64,000 bases of DNA, from the NCBI RefSeq assembly GCF_021462225.1, contig NC_061811.1, positions 8,023,663 to 8,087,662 on the forward strand. The letters run 5' to 3'. Both the position numbers and the translations under genes were made by a program. The DNA comes from Girardinichthys multiradiatus (taxonomy: Eukaryota > Chordata > Actinopteri > Cyprinodontiformes > Goodeidae). Every line of letters starts with the position of its first letter. Position 1 is the stretch's first letter. Positions 22,561 through 34,969 of this stretch are shown here, in pieces. The notes under the pieces were generated by a model that was not told the origin of the DNA, made no database searches, and saw only the letters and a program-made list of their open reading frames with translations.

Positions 22561-25500
22561 GGAGAACCTTCCACTTTGCTGTCTCTATCCAGCTCCTATC
22601 ATACCCTTTGCCTCCACTCTGTTGCTGTTTCTCTCAAATCCTAGTTGTTTTTTTTCCCTTGTTGCTGCATTCGCTCTCAGAAGTACATCTGTGTGAAGCT
22701 GTCAGGGGAAGACAAACAGGAGGCTGAATAGAACGTCTCCTCAGCAAGACTTTTCTCCCGCTCAGCGAGATGTGAGCTTCCCTTCCCTCTCTCCTCTCTA
22801 GTGCCTCCGTTCTATTTTCCTGAATTCAGATGTCTTCAGACGTCTTTGCCGTCTCTGTAGCTGCTTTCCTCTTTTTTTTTCTCTCCTTCTCTTTTTGCGA
22901 GGCGGGCTGTCTGGCACCTTGCTGTGTGTTCAAGCTGGAAGAGTAGAAGCAGATAATTAGACCTCCTGTCCTGGATCTGCTCTGTAGCACTGATCTGTCA
23001 CCTGAACATCTGTAAATGAGACCCTGAAGCTGACAAACAGCTCCCCGCTCATTCTGCGCTTATGTGTTCATCTGGTTTCACAACCAACTGACTTTTAAGG
23101 TCGCGCTTTGATTTAGCATGGCTGCAGTTAATTTGATTTATTTGATTTCTCTTTTTTCAAGTCATTTGATGTTCAATCAAGCTATATTTTGTGACTGCAT
23201 TCTGACAGAAAGAAAGCAGCTTCCTTGCATGGCACAGATATTCTCTGTCAAGACTGTACAGGATGCCCTTGGTGAGCAAACAGTGAGGAGACCAACAGTG
23301 ATGTGTTTACACCTGATGTTAACATCCATCCTGGGTAATTAAACCAGAAATGAACAGCTAGAGGTGGATGTCAGTTCAAACACTTTGTGGCTTTTCTCAG
23401 CAAAAATGAGCTGCAAAAGACCAGCTGTTACCAGAACAGAACAGCTGCTAAAATTGGTGTAGTTGCTGTTTTGTTGTAAATCCTTATTTAATTAGGATTA
23501 AATCTAACCTCGCACATTCCTCTGGTGACATCACCTTCGGCATAAAGCAAGTATTTTTCTCCTCTTTATTTATGTTTAATCCATTTTTTTCTCATTTTTT
23601 CTCCTTCAAATGTGATTCTTTGTATCGTGTATGGCTGGTGTATGGTTAGGGCTACCTTTAATGACAATTTTTTAAAATCATTTTTGAAGAAATATATGGA
23701 CTTTTTTTTGGATTGATCTAAATGGCTAGTTTTACCTAACCATCAAATTAAATAAACTTTTGCATTTATTTAAAAAATCTAATAAAATGAAGTATAAATA
23801 AGAATTTGCATTTCAAAATATCAAATTCATCTCTTTAACAAAATACAAAATATATAAATAAAAGAAGTTTTTTAATGTTTCTGCATTTAGAAATAAGAAG
23901 TCCACTTAAAGTGTAATAATACAGACTTTAACATTTACATGTAATTAATAAATGGCATGGATTTATTAACTTTTTTAATCCATCATTTCTATTTGTAAGT
24001 GTGTCTGCTTTAAATTTGACTGATTTAGAGAAAATGTAATTAAAATAGAAAATTGATTATGTCAGTGGCACAAAGTCTGCTCATTATTATGCAGCCACAA
24101 AGTTAATGTAGCATCTAAATATGCCCATAAACATTTATTTAGAGTGAAAATGTAGCAGATTAATAATCTGTCTAACTTCACACAGAGTATTCAGCAGCTT
24201 AAAGAAAATCTGACTGTGGCTTTGTCTCTTCTGTCGACTCTTCGTTTGCACATCGTTCCTGCTGCTTGCGCTGCTGTGGTTCATAAAAAAAACCTCAGTG
24301 TTTTAATCACCTAACTTGAAGTACTTTCAGAGCACTTCAGTTTTTGAAACCTTTAAAAAACTTGTATTAGCAGGTTCATTTCAGAGTGAATCAGACATTT
24401 TATCTACCATGCTTGTTTGAATTACGGACCGGAGCCAAACTTTGCTGATACAAACACCGATGTGCTCACACCTGATGTTAATATTCGTCCTGAGTGATAA
24501 AACCACAGATGAGCAGCCAGAGAGCAGTCGGTTCAAAAGCCTCGGTTGTTAAACTTTAAAAAAAAAACAGCTTTTAACAGAGGTTGTGTAGATCTGAAAT
24601 ACTTTTAATGATTAAATCGGTTATAATTTCATTCAGCTCACTGCATTTATTTACTGATGTTTGCAGAGCTATAACTCAACTTTCTGCTGGTTTATGTTTG
24701 TAGCAGACTGTGTGGTCCAGGCTCCATGTTCATTTGTACACCCCCTGAAAAATGATATGAAATCACTGCTGATGGACATGTTCATTCGAATAATTCACTT
24801 GCAGCAAATATTAAAATAAAATATGAGATAAGTCAGAGATGTATTTCCTTTAACGGCTGAACTTTCTGGTTTTCTAAACTGAAACTCAAAACTACGGGCA
24901 TTGTTTAATTTAACAGAGCATCTTTTTAAGATAAATTAGAGGAAAAGATGATGGAATCAGCCTGTAAATTGCTCTTCCTGAAACAAATATCTGTACAAGT
25001 CTTACTCTGCCAGACGAGTCAGCAATTACTTTCTAATCGACAGGAAATATCTTGACCCCAACAACAGAGCTGCCCGCTGAAACAATAGAAACATTTCAAA
25101 ACCGCCTTTGATAATGTAAACCAACACAAGGTGTGCACAAAGATGTTTTCTTTCCAATTAGCTGCATCTAAAATTTAGACTAAGTCCAAACAAAATGGAA
25201 AAAATACAGTGCAGATACGCCAGGGAAACCCTCAAAGCATCAAGACAGAAAACTTAAAACAATCTGCCCCGGAACGGGAAAGGGAAAAATAAAAGAAAGA
25301 AAAAAACACTGCACAGAAAAAGGATTCAGTGTTTGGAAGCCAACTGAAAATATCTGCTGACAAAATACGATTTAGGTCCAAAAAAATCCATAACAAGTTA
25401 TGAGCTAAAGAGAAGAAAGCTGGTTTCCTAAGCTGACGAGGAGCAGCAGAACAGGGTTCCTACACAGTCTGAAAAAATGTGAAAAAAAGAAAAAGAGTAG

Positions 25501-27316
25501 GGAAAATGTTTTAAAATTTTCAGATGCTGTTGTCTTTTGTCTAAATGTTTCATTCATCGATATGACTATCCATCAGTCTACCTGTCCAACATCTGTCCGA
25601 CATCTGCCCAACATCTGTCCATCCTAGCTTCCTTCCTGGCTGACCACTGTAAATTTATATTGTTTAATGGGCTGAAAACTTGGCGGTAACCACTGAACCT
25701 GCACTGGCCGAGGAGATGATGCTTGGGCATTTGTTTGATGTGTTTTTAGTACCATCCTAATGAAACACATGAATATAGAAAACCCAGAGGAGGCTCAACA
25801 AAGTACTTGCCATAATGTTTTTTGCTTTTAGGATTCCCTATTTTTCCCTCTTCATGATGCAAGTAAAACTCGTAAAGAATGATCTAGTTATTAACATGAA
25901 CAGAATATTGAGCTGCGAAATTAATGTCATTTATTTCTGCTAAAGTAAAATCTGTCTGAACATTCTCCAGGAGGAGGGATACCTCATGTTTTGGCCAGGG
26001 GCTGAGTTGCTGGGTAATGATCTCTCATCATAAGTGGCCACTTGAGACGTCTGTGATGACGCAGATTCACTGCAGGTTAAACAGCTTCATGACGTGCAGC
26101 TGAAGGCGATAAAGGTTTGCACAGTGACTTCATGGGATTAAGGTGTTTACTGCTAAATGATTCATCAACCTGAAAACACACGCTGCTTTTATGACTTAAA
26201 ATTAGTTCATGGCCTTTGGTTTAACCTCCTCTGGCTTCTGTCTGCTGATTAGTTATGCTCCTTTTCATTTAGCACTCGCCGCGGTTTGTCTCGGGTCAGT
26301 TCTACTCTACACGGTTTGGTTCTTTTAAGCAGCTGACTGGCAGCGGGCAGCAACACATCGGGGATGGTCAGTGTTATGTTACTCTATGCATCATACTGCT
26401 AAAGAAAACTTTTCTTTAGCACCTTTTTTTTTAAAAACCCCTTCATTTGGCATCTCATTTTAAAAGGACTTTAAGCAGCAGGAACAATTAACCCTGATAC
26501 TTCAAATCAGCCTGGATAGCGTTGATAATTTTACAAATGTTAATGCAAAGTACCTCCGTGTTTTTTGAATTAATAATGGAAAAGAAATGTTATATACATT
26601 ATATTGCATGTTCAAACTAATTAAAAAACAACAAAATAGAAAAGATTTGCAAAAACGTTAGAGACTAGGATGTTCTCATTCATATGTCTAAGGAATGAAT
26701 ATCTAAATTTCTTTTAATTAATCATTTTCTGGCTTTGATCTGTTAAGACCTGGAGTCTTGGACTGTGAAAGAAAGCCGAAGATTATTAAAATAATACCGC
26801 ATTATTTCACTCCGCCTGATCATCTCTCTCCACCTTCCAAATGAAAAACACATCATTGTCTATAAACATCTCAGATCAGAGCTTCTGGGAGAGAAGACGT
26901 AGTCAGAAACAAATGGAAGATAAATGTAGAACAGTTTGAAGATATATGAGGTGGAAATCTCACAAATGATCAACTTTTACAAAGTACATTGAACGTCTTC
27001 ATTGGTGTGTTCTTGCTTAGAAGAAGAAGAGTCCCTGCACTCTATAACTTCTAATCAGCGGACCTACACCTGCTTTTGCGTCAAAACACTAAGCACATTT
27101 AGACAGTGCTTAGAATCAAAACGTTGTTTTCAAAAACAAAGCTCTGATCTGGGATGAGAGTATTTCTTTCTTTTACTTTTTCCATTTCAGAACCTTTACT
27201 CTAAACTGACGATATACGTGTTGCAAAAATCATCCTATTCTTGACATTTTCATGGGAAAATTGGGGCACAGTGAGGCTTTAAAGGAGTCGATACAGTCCT
27301 TCACAGCATCTACTCT
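22561..27316. other. No recognisable gene
   Basis: A long stretch without supportable coding or RNA genes. It contains pyrimidine-rich runs (22870-22900), AT-rich blocks (23540-24010) and a few imperfect short repeats (ACATCTG units near 25588-25620). Confidence 0.5.
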
Positions 27317-27362
27317 TCCATCCATCCATCCATCCATCCATCCATCCATCCATCCATCCATG
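27317..27362. repeat. (CCAT)n microsatellite
   Basis: About eleven uninterrupted tandem CCAT units. Confidence 0.97.
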
Positions 27363-28741
27363 GATTATAATGGGCTTGCTTTGCTGTGTCCTTACAACAA
27401 ACAGTTAACCCTCCCAGTTACAGTCAGTCTTGTTTAAGGCTTATTTTCTGAATCTGAGCGGATTGTCTCTATTATTATCTGAGTTAACACTGACTCTGTC
27501 AGGTGCAGCTGGCAGGAAGATCTGCGTCGTGCAGCTTTCTGCAGCATGTGGCCGTGTGTTTGTTGCAACACAGGTCAGCTCTCAGCAGCCCGTCTGCCCC
27601 CACCTTTCCCCAGCGTACACGCCTCATTACCTCAACACAGTTGACTCCTTTTACAGCTGTTAATTACACATCGTAAAGCTCATATTGATAAGGACAATCA
27701 GCATTTATACCAATTAAGCTCATTTTGACTGCATACTATCGTGACGCCACTGCAGCTTTCTAATCAATGTGTTTTTAAAGGGAAAAAAGACCTTTGATTG
27801 GTAAAACTATTAAAGTGTTTGAGTGAGTCAATGAGCTGAGTTCATTAACAGTGTGAAATGTCTGCAAATTAGCAATGAGTTGTATATGTTTGGTGGAAAA
27901 TGACTGAGAAAATAAAAGACTAATTGCTCATAATTGGACTAAATGCATCATTAGGAGCTGATGATGCAGTAAATGAGCCTAATCCAACAGGACATATCTC
28001 TCTATGTTGTGCTGTCAGCGATATGAGCTTATTAGTGATTTTAAAAGTGATGTCTCAACATATATTTATCTTCCCCTAATATTCAGTCTTAGTGACATAT
28101 ACACAACGGTGTCTTTACTGCATTGGGGTACAGATGGCATTGTTGGCAGGAATGAAAGAACCTCAAAGCTGTTAATTAGTAATGCTCGTTAGGCCAAACT
28201 AAGCTGCAGCTAATTAACCCGGAAAACATCAGGAACAACACCTATTATCAGATGGTTGGAAGAGAAACAGCTGTACAGAGAAATTGGAACTTTATGAGTT
28301 TTTTAACATCCTAAGTTTACAGATAAAAGCATTCATTGAAGAAATAAATTCAGTGCATTGTGTGTGCAGACTTAGGACTTGAGGCAATGCTAAGTCAGTT
28401 TTTGTAACATTTGTTATTTGCAGAAAAAGGGCTTTACAACATTCTCCACTACAAACTAACCATTTTTGTCCGACCGCAGGATATTCATCCAAAGTGAGGA
28501 AAATGAACCTTATGCTGATGTTGACTTTTCAGAGGAATCAGTGCGTTCTTCACTTCTTTATGTGGGCTGGCAAAGAACAAGCTGAGGGAGTGCTAAGCTT
28601 TTATGTATATATAAGTGCAAGCTCCCCCAGTGGGACTGAATTTAAAGAAACACAGGTGTGGAGGCCTTATTGAATGCTGGAAGTAAAATCAGAAATGTGT
28701 CCCTTTTAAACGATAAAAGACTAACATGGCAAGAATAAACA
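27363..28741. other. No recognisable gene
   Basis: Only short frames with no domain or splice support. Confidence 0.5.
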
Positions 28742-29515
28742 CAGTGCCTTGCGAAAGTACTCGGCCCCCTTGAACTTTTCAACCTCTTGCCACATTTCAG
28801 GTTTCAAACATAAAGATATAAAATTCAAATATTTTGTGAAGAATCAACAACAAGTGGGACACAATCGTGAAGTGGAATGAAATTTATCGGATGTGTCAAA
28901 CGTTTTAAACAAATAAAAAACTGAAAAGTGGGCGTGCAATATTATTTGGCCCCTTTACTTTCAGTGCAGCAAACTCACTCCAGAAGTTCAGTGAGGATCT
29001 CTGAATGATCCAATGTTGTCCCAAATGACTGATGATGATAAATAGAATCAACCTGTGTTTAATCAAGTCTCCGTATAAATGCACCTGCTCTGTGATAGTC
29101 TCAGGGTTCTGTTCAAAGCGCAGAGAGCATCATGAAGACCAAGGAACACACCAGGCAGGTCCGAGATACTGTTGTGGAGAAGTTTAAAGGAAGAATGGGC
29201 AAGAATTTAAGTCTCTCAATGTGAAAACTGATAGAGACAAACCCCAAGCGACTTGCAGCTGTAATTGCAGCTAAGGGTGGAGCTACAAAGTATTAACGCA
29301 AGGGGGCCGAATAATATTGCACGCCCCGCTTTTCAGTTTTTTATATGTTAAAAACGTTTGACACATCCAATAAATTTCATTCTACTTCACGATTGTGCCC
29401 CACTTGTTGATGATTCTTCACAAAAAATTAGAATTTTATATCTTTATGTTTGAAGCCTGAAATGTGGCAAGAGGTTGAAAAGTTCAAGGGGGCTGAGTAC
29501 TTTCACAAGGCACTG
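28742..29515 (+). mobile_element. Tc1 family C, internally deleted copy (774 bp)
   Basis: Ends read CAGTGCCTTGCGAAAGTACT and its complement at the right, with TA at 29516-29517 but CA at the left, where TA is expected. Both long terminal repeats match those of the full element at 47412-49040. The transposase has lost almost all of its interior, so the copy could move only with a transposase supplied by another element. Confidence 0.93.
29132..29296 (+). pseudogene. Tc1 family C transposase remnant with internal deletion
   Basis: The start codon and about 20 codons ([19 protein letters not shown]) are retained. They are joined near 29190 to the last ~35 codons, out of frame and ending at the normal TAA at 29294. 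DNA-binding and catalytic domains are missing. Confidence 0.9.
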
Positions 29516-29695
29516 TATCTTTGGTTTTCATTCTATTAAATAAAAGCATTTTCTGAAATTTTCCAACAATTTTTATACCTTGAGCTGCTCTGATGTGGTG
29601 GACTGGCTGCTAGAGAAGACATTAAAAATAAATAAAGCAGATCCAAACTCTGTCAGCCCCACCCTGTTTCGGTTTTCACTTCCTGTCAGGGAATA

Positions 29696-31305
29696 CAGGT
29701 CCTTCTCAAAATATTAGCATATTGTGATAAAGTTCATTATTTTCCATAATATCATGATGAAAATTTAACATTCATATATTTTAGATTCATTGCACACTAA
29801 CTGAAATATTTCAGGTCTTTTATTGTCTTAATACGGATGATTTTGGCATACAGCTCATGAAAACCCAAAATTCCTATCTCACAAAATTAGCATATTTCAT
29901 CCGACCAATAAAAGAAAAGTGTTTTTAATACAAAAAACGTCAACCTTCAAATAATCATGTACAGTTATGCACTCAATACTTGGTCGGGAATCCTTTGGCA
30001 GAAATGACTGCTTCAATGCGGCGTGGCATGGAGGCAATCAGCCTGTGGCACTGCTGAGGTCTTATGGAGGCCCAGGATGCTTCGATAGCGGCCTTTAGCT
30101 CATCCAGAGTGTTGGGTCTTGAGTCTCTCAACGTTCTCTTCACAATATCCCACAGATTCTCTATGGGGTTCAGGTCAGGAGAGTTGGCAGGCCAATTGAA
30201 CACAGTGATACCATGGTCAGTAAACCATTTACCAGTGGTTTTGGCACTGTGAGCAGGTGCTAGGTCATGCTGAAAAATGAAATCTTCATCTCCATAAAGC
30301 TTTTCAGCAGATGGAAGCATGAAGTGCTCCAAAATCTCCTGATAGCTAGCTGCATTGACCCTGCCCTTGATAAAACACAGTGGACCAACACCAGCAGCTG
30401 ACACGGCACCCCAGACCATCACTGACTGTGGGTACTTGACACTGGACTTCTGGCATTTTGGCATTTCCTTCTCCCCAGTCTTTCTCCAGACTCTGGCACC
30501 TTGATTTCTGAATGACATGCAGAATTTGCTTTCATCCGAAAAAAGTACTTTGGACCACTGAGCAACAGTCCAGTGCTGCTTCTCTGTAGCCCAGGTCAGG
30601 CGCTTCTGCCGCTGTTTCTGGTTCAAAAGTGGCTTGACCTGGGGAATGCGGCACCTGTAGCCCATTTCCTGCACACGCCTGTGCACGGTGGCTCTGGATG
30701 TTTCTACTCCAGACTCAGTCCACTGCTTCCGCAGGTCCCCCAAGGTCTGGAATCGGCCCTTCTCCACAATCTTCCTCAGGGTCCGGTCACCTCTTCTCGT
30801 TGTGCAGCGTTTTCTGCCACACTTTTTCCTTCCCACAGACTTCTCACTGAGGTGCCTTGATACAGCACTCTGGGAACAGCCTATTCGTTCAGAAATTTCT
30901 TTCTGTGTCTTACCCTCTTGCTTGAGGGTGTCAATAGTGGCCTTCTGGACAGCAGTCAGGTCGGCAGTCTTACCCATGATTGGGGTTTTGAGTGATGAAC
31001 CAGGCTGGGAGTTTTAAAGGCCTCAGGAATCTTTTGCAGGTGTTTAGAGTTAACTCGTTGATTCAGATGATTAGGTTCATAGCTCGTTTAGAGACCCTTT
31101 TAATGATATGCTAATTTTGTGAGATAGGAATTTTGGGTTTTCATGAGCTGTATGCCAAAATCATCCGTATTAAGACAATAAAAGACCTGAAATATTTCAG
31201 TTAGTGTGCAATGAATCTAAAATATATGAATGTTAAATTTCCATCATTACATTATGGAAAATAATGAACTTTATCACAATATGCTAATATTTTGAGAAGG
31301 ACCTG
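29696..31305 (-). mobile_element. Tc1/mariner element, family A copy 2, intact (1610 bp)
   Basis: Full-length family A element with TA at 29694-29695 and 31306-31307, 200-bp terminal inverted repeats and an uninterrupted transposase on the minus strand. It is the only copy of the family in this window without a nonsense codon, so it is the best candidate for an autonomous copy. Confidence 0.97.
29973..30977 (-). CDS. Tc1-like transposase, family A, intact (334 aa)
   Basis: Cut-and-paste transposase acting at the element's terminal repeats and inserting at TA. From the ATG at 30977: paired helix-turn-helix DNA-binding region (about residues 1-115) with a basic KKCGRKRC stretch between the two halves (51-58), then the catalytic domain with Asp148 (FSDESK), Asp238 (FQHDLAPAH) and Glu273 (DLNPIENLW), spacing DD34E. 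The length matches complete Tc1-type transposases. Compared with the other three copies it has two private changes, Gly45 to Glu and Leu260 to Phe, neither at a catalytic residue. Whether the protein is active cannot be seen. Confidence 0.95.
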   Translation of the reverse strand: MGKTADLTAVQKATIDTLKQEGKTQKEISERIGCSQSAVSRHLSEKSVGRKKCGRKRCTTRRGDRTLRKIVEKGRFQTLGDLRKQWTESGVETSRATVHRRVQEMGYRCRIPQVKPLLNQKQRQKRLTWATEKQHWTVAQWSKVLFSDESKFCMSFRNQGARVWRKTGEKEMPKCQKSSVKYPQSVMVWGAVSAAGVGPLCFIKGRVNAASYQEILEHFMLPSAEKLYGDEDFIFQHDLAPAHSAKTTGKWFTDHGITVFNWPANSPDLNPIENLWDIVKRTLRDSRPNTLDELKAAIEASWASIRPQQCHRLIASMPRRIEAVISAKGFPTKY

Positions 31306-31309
31306 TATA

Positions 31310-31859
31310 GTCCAAACATCCAATGCAACTAAAGCCACCTGCGCAAGCCAAGGTGGAGGGACTGCACTTTTCACTGCTTTTTGTCTGTTTGACGGCAAGA
31401 TCACAAAAACCTCAGAGCTGACTTTAATCACCGAGAAACAAATAAAGAGCTCTGGATCTTCACTGTTGTTGTTTAAGCAAATCTGTTTCAGTATAGGATG
31501 CAAACTTCCTCCCTCTGTGGGAATTTATATTTAAATGATTTTAATGTTTAATTATAGTGACATGATGGGTGAAGAGGAACTTAATGTTTTTGCCCCACTA
31601 TATAGAAATGTAGTAGCTGTGAATATGATGTAATTTGGCTGTGAGATGATTATTTCGTTCTATCCTTTTAGTCATCAGAGGCCTACAGGGTTACAGTATA
31701 ACTCAGAATTTATCATTTAAAACATTAAAAACGAATCAGTTTGTTTCAGTAATTTATTCATTTATAAGTCATATGAGTTACTATGGCTTAAAGCCAATGC
31801 AAACTAGATTAAACCATAAGCCCTGATTAAAAGGATTTTAATAAAGAAATGTTATGTTA
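31310..31859. other. No recognisable gene
   Basis: Short frames only. Confidence 0.5.
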
Positions 31860-32530
31860 TTGCCAACAAAACACTGTTGGGAGATGACTGGCTTTACAGC
31901 TGTCCAGCAGTTGGTCAGTGATGCCCTCCACTAAAGGGTACGTTGCATAAGGCCATTGCTAAATAAGCTGGTTGATCAGAGTGCTGTTTCCATGGAGAAG
32001 AAGTTGAGTGGAAGGAAAATATGTGGTAGATGAAGGCAGACAAGCCACAGAGATAACTCCAGCCACCACACAGAGATGTGTCCAGAATATGGGCTACCAA
32101 TGTCACGTTACTTTTGTCTCCAACTGGAGATTTAGATTTAGATTTAATGACAGTTCAGGTTAAAATGCATGTTTCCATTTGTCAGTACAGTGGAAAGGTT
32201 TAATAACCAGATTTTAATTTTGATATAAAGTATGATGCTCACTAGGCTTTGTGGACAAGGTTTTTGTAGATGCTGATTTCATTTTCCAACTGTACTGACA
32301 AAAGTACTAATACCTGCTTTAATGACCAAGCTAAGCAAACTGGTCGGACCTAAACCTCATGGAGAATCTACGAAGTGTTGTCAAGATGAAGATGAGCGAC
32401 AACGGATCCAATAATGCAGACGAGCCGAAGGCTGCTATCAAAGCACCCTGGGGTGATCCCCTCCATGCCACGCCATATTCATGCTGCAGTTCATGCAGAA
32501 GAAGCCCAGACTAAGTTTTGGTGATCCGTA
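31860..32530 (+). mobile_element. Old Tc1 relic, transposase fragments
   Basis: 31905-32100 aligns by eye with the N-terminal coding region of a family A-like transposase (a GATGCCCTCCACTAA block, then CAGAGTGCTGTTTCCATG and GTGGAAGGAAAATATGTGG). 32290-32520 aligns with the C-terminal part, including the degenerate PDLNP/ENL block (TGGTCGGACCTAAACCTCAT, then GGAGAATCTACGAAG) and ATGCCACGCCATATTCATGC. Many substitutions and indels; much older than family A. Confidence 0.8.
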
Positions 32531-32959
32531 CAATGCATACATGCTGTGTTTTATACAATAGATAATGTAAAACAACAGAACAGGGATTGGTTATAGACAG
32601 GTGAGGTGGAATCCGTGGGTGAGACTGATCGGTCATAACGAAGGTTGGGAGTGGAGCTTGTGGGTCAGACTTCAGACCCTCCTATGAAACACTGTTGCCC
32701 AAGGTTACCTTGATCCCAGTTGGTCAGTTTGTATTGTTCTTCAGATAAATGTTGACATCAGCAGCTTTATCATATGAGGCTCAGAACTTGCCAGAGTAAG
32801 CACCTATCAGTTCAGGTCAAATTGTGCCATGCACAACGAAGCTGACTGCGGTAATTATCTCCTTAACCAACATTTATTTCACTGTAACTATTCATACTCC
32901 TCCTTTACCAGAAACATTTTTCCACCTTAATAGTACATGGACCCTCTGGTCGTAGGCCC

Positions 32960-33095
32960 ACATTTCTGTGTTAAAAATCCTTTTTTTTTATTGGTCTTCT
33001 GTTAATGATTGTGGATTTTAAGCAGCTATAAGGCATAATCTATCAAATGAACACTTGACATATGAGTTTTTGCTGTTTTTTTTTAATTAGTTTTT
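32960..33095 (+). mobile_element. Old Tc1 relic, right terminal repeat
   Basis: TTATTGGTCTTCTGTTAATG followed by GCTATAAGGCATAATCTATC and ACACTTGACATATGAGTTT matches the style of the right terminal repeat of the Tc1 group of the relic at 4835. It probably belongs to the relic at 31860-32530, separated from it by about 430 bp of other sequence. Confidence 0.55.
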
Positions 33096-33295
33096 TATTA
33101 ACTCTACATCTATTTTACTGTTGTTTTGGGGAATACCCGAAAAACTGACTTTTTTCATCGTTTCTCAGTTGATCACTTCCTAGAAGAAAGTTTGCTGACT
33201 GCTGCCTTAAAATAGAGCCTTTCCAGCAGATCAGTGAAATAACATCATGTGCTTTCTAGAAAGCATTTGCTGAAAATTGTGCTGACTTTGAAAGC

Positions 33296-33547
33296 ACTTG
33301 GTGACGGCTTAGTCCAGCAGGACCGGTAACCGGGGTTCGGAGGGATGTCCCGGCGCACGCATGTGAACGCAGACAGCGCATGGATATTATCTCCGGCATG
33401 CCGCTTCGGAAGTAGGTCACCGCTCACCGATCTGTGCACCATGTCTGCAGCTGCTCCGGGCTGCTCGCTCCGCGGATCGCCGTCCGCCTCGCAAGGACCG
33501 AACTGAGGTTCGGAACTAGGACGGGTCCGCCGATCCGGGCGCAGGAG
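33296..33547 (+). promoter_or_regulatory. bahd1: CpG-rich block, candidate bahd1 promoter / non-coding exon 1
   Basis: A sharp rise in CpG density (for example CCCGGCGCACGCATG near 33350 and CTCCGCGGATCGCCGTCCGC near 33469) ends at a splice-donor-like GGAG|GTAAAC (GT at 33548). It lies about 6.1 kb upstream of the first bahd1 coding exon, on the same strand, with no other gene between. Mammalian BAHD1 also starts with a non-coding exon. The exon and promoter call is inference. Confidence 0.5.
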
Positions 33548-33869
33548 GTAAACAGATTGAATTCGGTCCCAGCTGGAGATGATCGTGGACAGCTGGTTGG
33601 TTCGACTGCTGCAACAACTCTGCTGTAATCCGAGCTCCTGTTGGTTCTGGTAGTACTGAGAGGTTTACTCCCTTAAGTCCGACGGAACCGAGATGTTTCG
33701 GGTGTTTTATGCTGGTTGTGGAGCTTTCTGGTTTGATGTAACGGATTAACACCGTGCACCGCTGTGGGCAACTACACACTCCCTGAGGCGAGTTTCTTTT
33801 ATTTCTTCTTCATCCCAGTCTTATTTTAACCCACGCAGTCGCTGGTTTTAACGTTCTGCTCGGTGTGAT

Positions 33870-34110
33870 TCCTGCGTGGATGTGGGTGTGTTTGCGACTG
33901 GCTGCCTCCGCGCAGGAGAAGCGATCTATTGGTGGAGGATGGTGGGTCGTGTTGCTGGACGGATGATCCGCTCCAGAAAAGTGGACTCTGGTGGTGATAG
34001 CGGCTCAGATTCCTGCAGGAGAGCTTCAGCCTCAGGGCTTTCTGCTCTCATGGTGACAGCTCTACACCACGTCCTTCCATCCATCTCCTCCTCCTTCAGG
34101 AGATGAAGCT
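33870..34110 (+). promoter_or_regulatory. Second GC-rich block downstream of candidate exon 1
   Basis: GC-rich sequence (GTTTGCGACTGGCTGCCTCC and onward) continuing the CpG-rich region. It could be part of a CpG island over the bahd1 5' end or an alternative first exon. Confidence 0.3.
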
Positions 34111-34214
34111 ACAGCCAGTTTAATTCGCCATCAGCAGGAGTGAGGAATCAGTGCCACCTATTCATCCGTCATTGTGCCTCGATTCACTCACAGCTGGAGA
34201 ACATCTAAAGATCA

Positions 34215-34261
34215 TCTGATTTGCCCTCAAGCTGCTGTTCTCATCTTGAGGGCAAATCAGA
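34215..34261. repeat. 17-bp perfect hairpin
   Basis: TCTGATTTGCCCTCAAG (34215-34231) pairs exactly with 34245-34261 across a 13-nt loop. It lies in candidate bahd1 intron 1, shortly after the CpG-rich block. The function is unknown. Confidence 0.75.
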
Positions 34262-34967
34262 CCCAAAAGGGCTTAATCCTGCCCATTTAAGCATTGAGTT
34301 GCAGAGATAGGTTCAAGTCACTTTACAAGACAAACAGATTCAAGTTATATGCAGAAATATGTAGTTTTTTATTTATTTAAATCTAATCTATTAAACCTAT
34401 GTTTTTATACCCTGTTACCATGATGTGGTCAATGTAGCTAAGTAAGGCATTAAACCTAAACTTCTGCTATCTATACTTTATCAGACAAATATGACTTAAG
34501 GTTTTAAAAAGTTGCAAGTTTCCCTGAGATAACAGCAAGTGGAAGAAAAAGCACCAAGATGCAGCCAAACGTTAAAATGCATATTTAAAAACATAAAATC
34601 CAAATTTGAGACCCAAAAATAAAATCTAATGTGTAATTTGAATGCTTTTTATCTCAACTCAGCACAAGCCCCTTACAATTAATAGGAACTGATTTGTGAA
34701 TGAATCTGCTGACCTGCTATATGTTTCTTCTCAATGTAATGTATGAATATAAGGGTAAGATGGCAAGAATGGCCTCCTAAATGAGACGACGGCCAACCAA
34801 CATTCGAATACAGGATACAGGGATGAGTCAGTGTGCTGATTCATGTAATTACATCACCAAAGACACTTAGATGTTTCACCTTTATACAAAATGTTAATAA
34901 TTTTCCCCAATAATACATCCATGCTTATAGAAAACTTATACTGTCCTAAAATAACATATTGACACTA
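34262..34967. other. No recognisable feature (candidate bahd1 intron)
   Basis: Non-coding; no repeat that I can name. Confidence 0.5.
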
Positions 34968-34969
34968 TA

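Noticed and set aside
27317..27362. Tandem repeat considered as a possible CRISPR-like array
   Set aside because: Simple 4-bp microsatellite without spacers, in a eukaryotic genome.
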